Shown here one piece after another: positions 28,087 to 36,907 of a DNA stretch of 64,000 nt (position 1 is the first letter of the stretch; each line of letters starts with the position of its first letter). Source of the DNA: Pedobacter mendelii. GTDB taxonomy: Bacteria > Bacteroidota > Bacteroidia > Sphingobacteriales > Sphingobacteriaceae. The stretch is taken from the NCBI RefSeq assembly GCF_014635725.1, contig NZ_BMDJ01000004.1:388006-452005 (forward strand), given 5' to 3'. The notes under the pieces were generated by a model. It worked only from the letters and a program-made list of their open reading frames with translations, was not told the DNA's origin and did no database searches. Made by a program: the position numbers and the translations under genes.

Positions 28087-28794
28087 TTAGTTTTTCTCTA
28101 AAACAGTTTTCCAAACTACAGCACTTAGTATAGCACCTGTAACGGGTGCCAGTATAAACATCCAAACTTGTTTAAGTGCTTCTCCTCCAGCAATTATTGC
28201 AGGACCAATGCTACGAGCAGGATTTACAGAAACACCTGTTATTTTAATGCCAACAATATGTATTAAAACTAAGGAAAGTCCGATAGCCAAACCAGCAAAT
28301 CCTCCGTTAATGTTTTTTGTAGAAGTTGAGCCAAAAATAACAAGTAAAAAAATAAAAGTAAAAACAGCTTCGGCCGTAAATGAGGCTGTAGAATTATATT
28401 CACTTAAATAGCCTTTTCCCCATCCGTTTGAACCCAATGCCCATTCTTTCATTTCGAAACTTACTTGATTGCTAGCAATAAGATATAATAAGCCAGCGCC
28501 TGCAATACCACCTAAAATTTGTGCAACAATGTAATAAGCAGCCTCGTTAACTTTCATCCTGCCTGCCACAACCATTCCAATAGAAATTGCAGGGTTAATA
28601 TGACAACCGGAAATATGCCCGATGGCGTAGGCCATAGCAATAACAGATAAGCCAAATGCAAAAGAAATGCCTAATAAGCCTACGCCAGTTGTGCCATTAC
28701 CACCTGCTATGACTGCGCTACCGCAACCCATTAAAACTAATACGAGTGTGCCAAGAAACTCAGCGGTGAATTTTGAGAATTTACTAGTCTCCAT
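28087..28794 (-). CDS. aqpZ: Aquaporin (AqpZ-like water channel)
   Basis: A 235-residue inner-membrane channel with six helices and two NPA half-helices: N67-P-A69 in GCHINPAISIG and N191-P-A193 in VSVNPARSIGP. The selectivity-filter residues expected for a water-specific channel are present: Phe in SFAFG (about 45-47), H179 in LIHIVGI and R194. The chosen start is ATG at 28792-28794 (METSKFSKFTAEFLG). An in-frame extension of 53 residues upstream to 28953 runs into the mnmA terminator and is not family-like, so it is discarded. Confidence 0.94.
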   Translation of the reverse strand: METSKFSKFTAEFLGTLVLVLMGCGSAVIAGGNGTTGVGLLGISFAFGLSVIAMAYAIGHISGCHINPAISIGMVVAGRMKVNEAAYYIVAQILGGIAGAGLLYLIASNQVSFEMKEWALGSNGWGKGYLSEYNSTASFTAEAVFTFIFLLVIFGSTSTKNINGGFAGLAIGLSLVLIHIVGIKITGVSVNPARSIGPAIIAGGEALKQVWMFILAPVTGAILSAVVWKTVLEKN

Positions 28795-28933
28795 TTGATT
28801 AAATTTTAAAGTTTTAAATAAAAAATAAACAGGGATGACTGTAATCCAAAGTAAAGAAAAAATTATTAATTGATATAGCTTTTTAGAATAATATTTATGA
28901 TTATAACTTTTTTTTAAATTCTGGATAATAAAA

Positions 28934-28961
28934 AATCCCAACTGAATGTGCAATTGGGATT
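28934..28961 (-). terminator. Terminator of mnmA
   Basis: On the minus strand AATCCCAA (28961-28954) pairs with TTGGGATT (28941-28934), followed by a T-rich run. It lies 25 nt past the mnmA stop. Confidence 0.8.
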
Positions 28962-28985
28962 GGGAATTTATTGTTTTTCTGATTG

Positions 28986-30077
28986 TTAGACTAAGAAACC
29001 ACCACCTAATAAATCGTTTCCTTCATAGAAAACGGCCGATTGTCCTGGTGCAATTGCCGAAACACTGTGATCGAATACAACACGCATTCTATCTTTTTCC
29101 TGAACAATTGTGCTTAACATGCCAGCATCTTTATAACGGATTTTTGTAATCACATCATTCATTGGTTCTTCTATACTTGAATATTTTACAAGATTAATAT
29201 TTCTAACCATTGCTTCTCTGCGCTCCAACTCATCAGCTTTGCCTAATACAACTGTATTGCTTTCAGGTAAAATCTGCGTAACAAACATCGGTTCGCCAAA
29301 AGCAATACCTAATCCTTTACGTTGGCCTATGGTATAAAACGGATAGCCTTTATGTTGCCCAACAATCATTCCGTTACTTAAAATGAAATTTCCACCTGCA
29401 ACTCTATCTTCCAAATCTTCGACTTTATGTTTTAAAAATGCTCTGTAATCATTATCTGGAACGAAACAAATCTCGTAACTCTCCGATTTTTTTGCCAACT
29501 CTTCCTGCCCCATATCCAAAGCCATTTGCCGGATTTCGGATTTAGCAAAACTTCCTAAAGGAAATTTTGTACGTGACAAATTTTCTTGGGAAACGCCCCA
29601 AAGCACATAAGATTGATCTTTATTTTCGTCTTTACCTTTCGAAATTACATAACGTCCGCTATCTTGCTGGCGGATATTAGCGTAATGTCCTGTTGCTATA
29701 AATTCGCAATCCAGTTTGTTTGCACGTTTTAATAAGGCTTCCCACTTAATGTGTGTATTACATAAAACACACGGATTGGGTGTTCTGCCTGCTAAATATT
29801 CGTCAACAAAGTTATCAATTACATAATCGCCAAATTCATCTCGAATATCTAAAATGTAATGAGGGAAACCATAGTTTACAGCAAGCGTACGGGCATCGTT
29901 AATGCTATCGAGCGAGCAACAGCCGGTTTCTTTGCTACTACCACCTGAAGTTGCATAATCCCAGGTCTTCATGGTTAAACCGATAACTTCATAACCCTGC
30001 TCGTGCAACATTACTGCTGCAACCGAACTATCAACCCCGCCACTCATGGCTACCAGAATTCTACCGTGTTTACTCAT
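28986..30077 (-). CDS. mnmA: tRNA-specific 2-thiouridylase
   Basis: Thiolates U34 of tRNA-Lys, -Glu and -Gln using ATP and persulfide sulfur. The 363 residues carry the PP-loop MSGGVDSS (11-18), the catalytic cysteine C106 in NPCVLCNTHIKW, and the partner cysteine C204 in YEICFVPDNDY. GRTPNPC and FYTIGQRKGLGI are further family markers. Single gene with its own terminator; a TACTTTTG -7-like box lies upstream on the minus strand at 30102-30095. Confidence 0.96.
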   Translation of the reverse strand: MSKHGRILVAMSGGVDSSVAAVMLHEQGYEVIGLTMKTWDYATSGGSSKETGCCSLDSINDARTLAVNYGFPHYILDIRDEFGDYVIDNFVDEYLAGRTPNPCVLCNTHIKWEALLKRANKLDCEFIATGHYANIRQQDSGRYVISKGKDENKDQSYVLWGVSQENLSRTKFPLGSFAKSEIRQMALDMGQEELAKKSESYEICFVPDNDYRAFLKHKVEDLEDRVAGGNFILSNGMIVGQHKGYPFYTIGQRKGLGIAFGEPMFVTQILPESNTVVLGKADELERREAMVRNINLVKYSSIEEPMNDVITKIRYKDAGMLSTIVQEKDRMRVVFDHSVSAIAPGQSAVFYEGNDLLGGGFLV

Positions 30078-30176
30078 TTTAAAACTATTGCCTGCAAAAG
30101 TAAGGTTTATTTACCTGATTTTTTTAAAAAGCCCCGTCAGTTACTTGTAAAAAGGGATTTGTATTTTTTATGCTAG

Positions 30177-30190
30177 TTAAACGATTTAGT
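30177..30190 (+). promoter_or_regulatory. Shared mannosidase motif, copy 1
   Basis: TTAAACGATTTAGT, with the core AAACGATTTAGT at 30179-30190, lies 75 nt upstream of the first GH92 start. The same 12-base core lies upstream of the GH125 gene and the second GH92 gene. A -7-like TATCTTCG follows at 30224-30231. Inferred to be a regulator-binding site. Confidence 0.6.
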
Positions 30191-30265
30191 TTTATAGGAT
30201 TAAAAGATTTGCATTAAAATTAATATCTTCGAACATCTAAAAATTCAATTAAATTTTAAATTGAT

Positions 30266-32554
30266 ATGATTAAAAAATTTATCCTGCCATGCCTGTTGCT
30301 CTCTGTCCTTGCGGTATCTGCGCAACAGAAATTAGTACAATATGTTAAACCAATTATTGGTACATCAAAAATGGGGCATACTTATCCTGGTGCAACCGTT
30401 CCTTTTGGTGCAGTGCAGTTAAGTCCTGAAACTGATACTTTATCTTACGAAGTAAATGGAAAATATAATGGTGATGTTTATAAATATTGTGCGGGTTATA
30501 AATATGAAGATAAAACGATAACTGGTTTCAGTCATACACATTTTAGTGGTACAGGTCATTCAGACTTGGGCGATTTCCTGATTATGCCAACTAAAGGGAA
30601 ATTACAATTAAACCCGGGAACAGCCTCCGACCCTAAAACTGGTTATCGCTCTGCTTTTTCTCATAATAACGAAGTGGCCGAAGCAGGATACTATAAAGTT
30701 AAACTTGATGATGATAATATTACTGCAGAACTTACAGCTACAACAAGGGTAGGAATGCATCAATATACTTTTCCGAAATCTGATCAATCTCATATTATTT
30801 TAGATTTGATGGCCGGAATTTATAATTATGAGGAAAAAACTGTTTGGACTTATGTTCGTGTAGTTAACGACACTTTAATTACGGGTTATCGCCAAACAAA
30901 TGGCTGGGCAAGAACTAGAACAGTTTATTTTGCCATGAGTTTCTCTAAACCATTTAAAAGTTACGGGCGTAAGAGTTACGATGCTAAACAAGCTTATCGT
31001 GGTTTTTGGGGCAAATTTAATCAGGATAAAAACTTCCCTGAAATTGCAGGTAAAAAGTTGAAAATGTACTTTGATTTTGATACGCAAGAAAGTGAGAAAA
31101 TTAAAATCAAGTTTGCTTTATCTCCGGTAAGCCAAGAAAATGCTTTGCAAAATATGCGTGCAGAGATTTCAGGATGGGATTTTGATAAGGTCAAAATGCA
31201 AGCACAATCAACCTGGAATAAAGAGCTAAATAAAATTCAAGTTAATACTTCAAACGATAATAAAATAAACTTCTATACAGCGCTTTATCACGCTTTTATA
31301 AACCCAACTACTTATACAGATTTAAACGGCGAATATAAAGGTTTAGATCAGGGTATTCATAAAGCAGAGGGTTTTACCAATTACACTACTTTTTCTCTTT
31401 GGGATACCTACCGGGCTTTACATCCTTTCTTTAATATCATACAACCAGGGAGGAGTAATGATATGGTTAAATCAATGATGGCACATTACGACCAAAGCAG
31501 CTTGCATATGCTACCAATTTGGTCGCATTATGCCAATGATAACTGGTGCATGAGCGGTTATCATAGCGTTTCGGTTATTGCCGATGCGATTATTAAAGGC
31601 ACATACAATGGTGATGCAAATAAGGCTTTGGATGCTTGCATTACAACATCAAAGCATCGCGATTATGAAGGGATTGGCTATTACATGGATATGGGTTATA
31701 TACCTGCTGAAAAAAGTGGCGTTTCGGTTTCAAATAACTTGGAATATTCTTACGATGATTGGGCAATTGCACAATTAGCCAAAAAGTTAAACCGGATGGA
31801 TGTATATGATGAATTCATTAAACGGTCTAATAATTGGAAAAATAATTGGGATAAAGGATCAGGTTTTATGCGTCCGAAATTGGCTGATGGTACGTTTAAA
31901 AAAGTTTTTGATCCAAAAGATACAGAAGGACAAGGTTTTATAGAAGGCAATAGCTGGAATTACAGCTTCTTTGTTCCTCATGATCCTGTTGCATTAATTG
32001 AAGTGATGGGCGGAAAAGCAAAATTTACGGCCCGATTGGATACATTATTCACCATGCACTTGCCTGATGAATTCTTTGCACATACAGAAGATATTACTCG
32101 TGAAGGTATTATAGGCGGTTACGTTCATGGAAATGAACCTGCACATCATATTGCTTATCTTTACAACTGGACTGATAAACCCTGGAAAACACAGGCTCAG
32201 GTTCGCCATATTTTAAATATGCAATATAAACCTACAGCCGATGGTTTGGGTGGAAATGACGATTGCGGACAAATGAGCGCTTGGTACATGTTCTCTTCTT
32301 TGGGTTTTTACCCGGTTTCACCAGGTTCTGATATTTATTCACTTGGAAGTCCTTTGGTTAACAACGCAGTTTTAAATTTAGAAAATGGAAAAACTTTTAT
32401 CGTTGAGGCAATTAAACAAAGCGATAAAAATGTGTATGTAGAAAAGGTTTTACTTAATGGAAAAGAAATTACAAACCATCAAATTAAGCATTCTGACATT
32501 ACTAATGGCGGAAAGCTCACTTTTTATATGTCTCCGAAGCCTAAAAATAAATGA
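30266..32554 (+). CDS. GH92 alpha-mannosidase (first copy)
   Basis: An exo-acting, calcium-dependent alpha-mannosidase (the family mostly cleaves alpha-1,2 and alpha-1,3 linkages of mannan and N-glycans). It is 762 residues with a signal peptide (MIKKFILPCLLLSVLAVSA), followed by the family opening YVKPIIGTSKMGHTYPGATVPFG. Later motifs are the barrel segment LWDTYRALHPFF, GYVHGNEPAHHIAYLYNW and GNDDCGQMSAWYMFSSLGFYP, which hold the calcium and acid/base positions. It is probably periplasmic. It stands about 9 kb from the GH125 and second GH92 genes but shares their upstream motif. Terminator at 32595. Confidence 0.95.
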   Translation: MIKKFILPCLLLSVLAVSAQQKLVQYVKPIIGTSKMGHTYPGATVPFGAVQLSPETDTLSYEVNGKYNGDVYKYCAGYKYEDKTITGFSHTHFSGTGHSDLGDFLIMPTKGKLQLNPGTASDPKTGYRSAFSHNNEVAEAGYYKVKLDDDNITAELTATTRVGMHQYTFPKSDQSHIILDLMAGIYNYEEKTVWTYVRVVNDTLITGYRQTNGWARTRTVYFAMSFSKPFKSYGRKSYDAKQAYRGFWGKFNQDKNFPEIAGKKLKMYFDFDTQESEKIKIKFALSPVSQENALQNMRAEISGWDFDKVKMQAQSTWNKELNKIQVNTSNDNKINFYTALYHAFINPTTYTDLNGEYKGLDQGIHKAEGFTNYTTFSLWDTYRALHPFFNIIQPGRSNDMVKSMMAHYDQSSLHMLPIWSHYANDNWCMSGYHSVSVIADAIIKGTYNGDANKALDACITTSKHRDYEGIGYYMDMGYIPAEKSGVSVSNNLEYSYDDWAIAQLAKKLNRMDVYDEFIKRSNNWKNNWDKGSGFMRPKLADGTFKKVFDPKDTEGQGFIEGNSWNYSFFVPHDPVALIEVMGGKAKFTARLDTLFTMHLPDEFFAHTEDITREGIIGGYVHGNEPAHHIAYLYNWTDKPWKTQAQVRHILNMQYKPTADGLGGNDDCGQMSAWYMFSSLGFYPVSPGSDIYSLGSPLVNNAVLNLENGKTFIVEAIKQSDKNVYVEKVLLNGKEITNHQIKHSDITNGGKLTFYMSPKPKNK

Positions 32555-32594
32555 GCAGGTTGTTTTTTAAACAACATTAATGCGCAAACTTCAT

Positions 32595-32626
32595 AAGTCG
32601 CTCGGTTATCGTGCGACTTTTTGTTT
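32595..32626 (+). terminator. Terminator after the first GH92 gene
   Basis: AAGTCGC (32595-32601) pairs with GCGACTT (32613-32619) around an 11-nt loop and is followed by a T-rich run, 41 nt after the stop. Confidence 0.8.
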
Positions 32627-32704
32627 TTTAAAGAATTGACAACTAATTTTTAGTGTTTTTTGTACGATTCTTATTAAACTCAAACAAAACCGTACATTCC
32701 ATAA

Positions 32705-32712
32705 TAACTTTG
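32705..32712 (+). promoter_or_regulatory. Candidate -7 box for the two-component operon
   Basis: TAACTTTG is an exact TAnnTTTG match, 70 nt upstream of the response-regulator start. No convincing -33 element at the right distance. Confidence 0.35.
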
Positions 32713-32782
32713 AAACCATATTACTTCAATATTTCTACAGATTTCAAGTATAATATAGTAGTTAATTTCTATTTTAGATAAA

Positions 32783-33460
32783 ATGAAAATCCTGATAGTA
32801 GAAGATGAATTAACCATATTGGAAAGTATGCTGAGTTACTTTACTGAAGTTGGTAATGTTTGCGAGTCAGCATCTGATTATTTGTCAGCATCTGAAAAAA
32901 TAAATCTTTACAATTATGATTGTATCCTGCTTGATTTGGGTTTACCTGATGGTGAAGGTTTAAATTTATTAAAGGAGCTTAAAAAATTAAAAAAGAATGA
33001 TGGTGTTTTAATCATATCCGCCAGGCATTCTTTAGATGATAAACTATCCGGACTCAACTTGGGTGCTGATGATTATCTGGTTAAGCCTTTTCATTTATCA
33101 GAATTAAAAGCCCGGGTTAGTGCCATTGTGCGAAGAAAAAAATTCGACGGAAATAACATTATCACTTTTAATGAAATAAGTGTGGATATTACCAAAATGG
33201 AAACTTCGGTTAAAGGGCAAATCATTACCTTAACCAAAAAAGAATATGATCTGCTAATTTACTTCCTATCAAATAAGGGAAAAGTTGTAACTAAAAATGC
33301 CATTGCAGAACATCTTTGGGGTGATGAAATGGATATTTCTGATGATTTTGATTTTATTTACACTCATATAAAAAATCTTCGTAAAAAAATAATAGAGGCA
33401 GGCGCAAGCGATTATCTACAATCTGTTTACGGCATTGGCTATAAGTTTGGTATGGTATGA
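32783..33460 (+). CDS. OmpR/PhoB-type response regulator
   Basis: A 225-residue DNA-binding regulator. The receiver domain has the acidic pair E7-D8, phosphoacceptor D51 in ILLDLGLPDGEG and the conserved lysine in DDYLVKPFH. The C-terminal winged helix (about 125-225) shows LTKKEYDLLIYFLSNKGKVVTK, a DFDFIYTHIKNLRKKI recognition helix and SVYGIGYKF. It overlaps the histidine kinase gene by 4 nt (ATGA), so the two form a classical two-component pair. Targets are unknown; it lies between mannosidase genes, which may or may not be meaningful. Confidence 0.95.
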   Translation: MKILIVEDELTILESMLSYFTEVGNVCESASDYLSASEKINLYNYDCILLDLGLPDGEGLNLLKELKKLKKNDGVLIISARHSLDDKLSGLNLGADDYLVKPFHLSELKARVSAIVRRKKFDGNNIITFNEISVDITKMETSVKGQIITLTKKEYDLLIYFLSNKGKVVTKNAIAEHLWGDEMDISDDFDFIYTHIKNLRKKIIEAGASDYLQSVYGIGYKFGMV

Positions 33461-34713
33461 GATTAGCAGATAGATATAATCGAGTTAACTTAATCACTGC
33501 GTTAATCGTTTTTTTAATTACGGGCATAATCTATTACTTAGTTATCCATTTTATATTCAGAGAAAAGCTCGATAGAGATTTAACAGTAGAAGAAGATGAA
33601 ATTAAACAATATGTAAGTACGTATAACAAGCTACCTTTGCCCGCTAGTTTTCTCGATCAGCAGGTTAATTATCAATTACTAAAAGGTGGTACTAAGGAAA
33701 GCAGATCTTTTAAAAATACTAATTATTATAATTCTAAGGAAAAAGAATTGGAGCCTGGCAGGAGTTTAATCACAACATTAGTTCAAGGCAATAAATTATA
33801 TATAGTTACCATAACCAAATCAAGATTGGAAGTAGATGATTTAGTTAGAATTATTGTACTAATAACACTTGGAGTTACCTGTTTGCTTTTGATTAGTTTA
33901 ATTTTGATAAACCGTTTTATTTTAAAACGACTTTGGAAGCCTTTCTATTTTATTTTAGAACAAATGAAAGCTTTTAATCTCGTAAAGATGAATGAAATAG
34001 AATTGAATCCGACAGGCGTTGATGAATTTAAAGAACTTAATACTTCTGCTGCTCAAATGGCTTCGAGGGTAAGGCAAGATTATAAAGAGCTTAAAAGTTT
34101 TACAGATAATGCCTCTCATGAAATGATGACACCGCTTGCGGTCATAAACTCTAAATTAGATACTCTGCTACAATCAGGGCCGATAAGTGAACAACAAGGC
34201 GTTATTTTAGAAGATATTTATAATGCAATTAATCGCTTATCAAAGCTTAATCATTCACTTCTGTTGCTAACAAAAATTGAAAATAATTTAATTGCCGATG
34301 TCCAGATTGTTGATTTTAAGGATTTGATAGCAGAAAAATCCAGACAGTTCCAGGAAATAATAAAGAAAGAACAACTCATCTTAAATATAAATTTATCACC
34401 TTGTGAAATTGAGATGAGCCGTTATCTGGCTGATATTTTATTAAATAATTTGGTTGGTAATGCAGTTAAATACAACCATACAAATGGTTGTATTACTATA
34501 AATCTCAAAGCCGATTCTATAGAAGTAATTAATTCTGGAAAAAATTTTCCACTAACTGAGCAACATTTCGATAGGTTTTTTAAATCAGCTTCTTCAGAAG
34601 GAATGGGATTAGGACTTGCCATTATAAAGCAAATCTGCAACCTTTATAATTTTTCAATCGAATATTCTTTCTCTCAAGGAACTCACTGCTTTACAATTTT
34701 GTTTGAAAATTAA
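33457..34713 (+). CDS. Sensor histidine kinase
   Basis: A 418-residue membrane kinase with two helices (about 10-33 and 130-152) flanking a periplasmic sensor of about 95 residues. A cytoplasmic linker and HisKA domain follow, with phosphoacceptor H221 in DNASHEMMTPLAVI. The ATPase domain has the N box DILLNNLVGNAVKYN and G2 box GMGLGLAIIK, but the G1 box reads IEVINSGKNF, with N in place of the usual D, as seen in a Bacteroidota subgroup. It is the partner of the overlapping regulator gene. The signal is unknown. Confidence 0.94.
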   Translation: MRLADRYNRVNLITALIVFLITGIIYYLVIHFIFREKLDRDLTVEEDEIKQYVSTYNKLPLPASFLDQQVNYQLLKGGTKESRSFKNTNYYNSKEKELEPGRSLITTLVQGNKLYIVTITKSRLEVDDLVRIIVLITLGVTCLLLISLILINRFILKRLWKPFYFILEQMKAFNLVKMNEIELNPTGVDEFKELNTSAAQMASRVRQDYKELKSFTDNASHEMMTPLAVINSKLDTLLQSGPISEQQGVILEDIYNAINRLSKLNHSLLLLTKIENNLIADVQIVDFKDLIAEKSRQFQEIIKKEQLILNINLSPCEIEMSRYLADILLNNLVGNAVKYNHTNGCITINLKADSIEVINSGKNFPLTEQHFDRFFKSASSEGMGLGLAIIKQICNLYNFSIEYSFSQGTHCFTILFEN

Positions 34714-34928
34714 AGTTATTTGTAGTTTTAAAATAGCTTGTTAGTTTCATCGTTGAATTTTAAGTTAACGGATGCTTCAAAGTAGTTTATATATTTTGTT
34801 TTTTTTATACCTCCCGTATATATTTTTTAATATTCACATTGGCATTTATCAAATAGGTTTTCATCATTCAAATCGTAGGAGGTTTTCTTTGTTTAATTTC
34901 TACTACAATAGAATAATCTAATTTCCCC

Positions 34929-36116
34929 TTAAATATAATTCAGCCACCAATTCTTATGTGTTGCCTTATATTTTTTAAACCATTTACACGGATAATATAG
35001 GGATATAACCACAACCAGCCAAATGCAGTATACAATCCATAAATCATAGCCGAATTTAACTGGCCTAAACAGAAAAGGAATTTGTATTATTTGTTTGGTG
35101 GTGTTTCCTTCTAAAAAGAAAAGCAAAATTAAAATAGAGTGTAACAGGTAAAAGTGGATTGTATAATAGAAAAATGGTACGCTTCCGTAAACTGAAAATA
35201 CCTTAAAAACCTTATTCTTTATACTTTCTGCAATGACTAAAAAGGTTAGGGCAAAACCAAGTGTTAAAGAAGTATATTCTAAAGATGGCGGGTACTTGCT
35301 TACATTGAAGAAAGACAAAATATTTTTGAAAAGATCATGATATTCTTTTCTAGGTACAGGGTCACCATAAACACTAAGTAAGCGCAATGCAACAAAAATA
35401 ATTAAAGCTAAAGCCCCATAGTTTTTTAAATTCTTGTGGCGAGTTATAGGATCATAATCATTTGTAAACCATTTACCAGCAGCATAACCTAAAAACATAA
35501 TACCTGTCCAAGGTAAAATTGCATAGAAAACACCAATAAAATGATTATTTCCTATAGGTATAACGGTTCCGAAAGCGGTAAATAAAATTTTAATTATTGA
35601 GCCTGCAGTTTCATCCTTTGGAGCGGGGAATAGATTAAAAATATTATGTCCAAATACCAGTAGTATTCCGATTATCAAAACCAGTTTATAAGAAATGCGA
35701 CTAAAAAAAGCCAGTAAAATCATACTACAACCAATTGCCCAAATTACCTGAAGAATAATAAAGTTGTATAGTGGATTAAAGGTTAAACCGAATGTAATAA
35801 TCACGATTTCAACTACTACAAGCCATAATCCTCTTTTTAATAAAAATTTACTGGCTTGGGCACTTGTTTTCTTTTGAGCAGAAAGATACGCGGATAAGCC
35901 AGACAAAAAAACAAATGTTGGTGCGCAGAAATGTGTAATCCATCGGGTAAAAAACAAAATTCCTGTTGTTGTATCCGGATTAAGTGGGTCACCTGTCATA
36001 GCGTCGATATGGAAATAGTCACGGGTATGGTCTAAAGCCATAATTACCATCACTAGGCCTCTCAAAATATCGATTGAGCTTATGCGTTTTGATAAGAGCG
36101 TTTGTTCGGAATTCAT
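34929..36116 (-). CDS. Membrane acyltransferase, DUF1624/heparan-alpha-glucosaminide N-acetyltransferase-like
   Basis: A 395-residue polytopic membrane protein with about ten helices. The N-terminal signature IDILRGLVMVIMALDHTRDYFH has the conserved histidine/aspartate of the family, and THFCAPTFVFLSGLSAYLS follows. Family members move acetyl groups across a membrane onto amino sugars. The substrate cannot be predicted. It is monocistronic. Its position between mannosidase genes could suggest surface-glycan modification, but it lacks the shared upstream motif. Confidence 0.82.
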   Translation of the reverse strand: MNSEQTLLSKRISSIDILRGLVMVIMALDHTRDYFHIDAMTGDPLNPDTTTGILFFTRWITHFCAPTFVFLSGLSAYLSAQKKTSAQASKFLLKRGLWLVVVEIVIITFGLTFNPLYNFIILQVIWAIGCSMILLAFFSRISYKLVLIIGILLVFGHNIFNLFPAPKDETAGSIIKILFTAFGTVIPIGNNHFIGVFYAILPWTGIMFLGYAAGKWFTNDYDPITRHKNLKNYGALALIIFVALRLLSVYGDPVPRKEYHDLFKNILSFFNVSKYPPSLEYTSLTLGFALTFLVIAESIKNKVFKVFSVYGSVPFFYYTIHFYLLHSILILLFFLEGNTTKQIIQIPFLFRPVKFGYDLWIVYCIWLVVVISLYYPCKWFKKYKATHKNWWLNYI

Positions 36117-36188
36117 TATTAATTTAGGGATTATAGTAATTTTATTATTCTAAAGCTTGTTAATTTGGCTTTTTGAGGCTCTTTTTAA

Positions 36189-36498
36189 TCAGGCTTCTTT
36201 TAAAAGTTGTTTAAGCATATTTGATTCAACACGTTTCAAATTCACTACCATATACTTGTAGTTCTCGTAATGTGCTATAATAAAATAGATATATGGATCT
36301 TTATTTATCCGAAATGTTCTTTCTTCATTGTATACAACCAAATTTTCGCCATCTTCTTTTATTCTGGTGAAAATCTTTTTATTTACATAAATTGCAGGTG
36401 TATTGAAACACAGCTTTTCTGTGATTCTCCGGTAAAATCATAACGGTTTTCCTTATAAACTCCAATGCATATAAGGTATCATTGTTAAAATCAATCAT
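36189..36498 (-). pseudogene. Frameshifted MmcQ/YjbR-family gene
   Basis: On the minus strand an ATG at 36498 opens MIDFNNDTLYALEFIRKTVM and reaches ENHRKAVF before running into a stop. Shifting one base near 36401-36410 continues the family sequence: NTPAIYVNKKIFTRIKEDGE, then NKDPYIYFIIAHYENYKYM and a stop after LKQLLKEA. The 310-nt span is one base more than a multiple of three. The reconstructed protein (about 102 residues) is a typical YjbR domain. Either a real one-base insertion or a sequencing error explains it. The intact paralogue at 8615 is only distantly similar. Confidence 0.75.
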
Positions 36499-36907
36499 GA
36501 AATTATGCTATGTATTTTTTTATTGGCTTGCTTGGTTAACAAATCGTCTAATTAATTGCAGTTTCTTTAAAACTATTGAAATCAATTGAAAATCTTTTTG
36601 GAGGATGTATATTTAAAGTTACAAAATTTAGCATTATTGAAAGAATTTTAGATTACGAAAATTGAATTCATTAATTAAAGGTTAACAATTATAAAATTAT
36701 AATCGAATAAATGAGGGTTTATTAGTTAATAATTTGATTTTGAGTTTTTTGCTTGCTCCTGTTAATCTTTTTTTAAATTATAATAGGTATATTCAATTTA
36801 TCGATTAGCCCTATTAAATTTATTTTTGAGATAAAACATTTATTAATATTTATCGCGATTTTACAGATGATCTTCTTTAGATTAATTACCTCTTAAAATC
36901 TAAAACT
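36499..36907. other. 409-bp AT-rich spacer upstream of the sheath gene
   Basis: Very AT-rich with no plausible reading frame on either strand. Apart from a promoter candidate at 36797-36828 I see no repeats, att-like sites, tRNA or IS remnants that would mark a prophage edge. Confidence 0.6.
36797..36828 (+). promoter_or_regulatory. Candidate promoter of the sheath gene
   Basis: TTTA (36797-36800), 20 nt, then TATTTTTG (36821-36828), an exact -7 match with a 3/4 match at -33. It lies 79 nt upstream of the sheath start codon. Confidence 0.4.

Noticed and set aside
28795..28953. 53-codon upstream extension of the aquaporin
   Set aside because: It runs into the mnmA terminator, is unlike aquaporin N-termini, and METSKFSKFT gives the expected family length.
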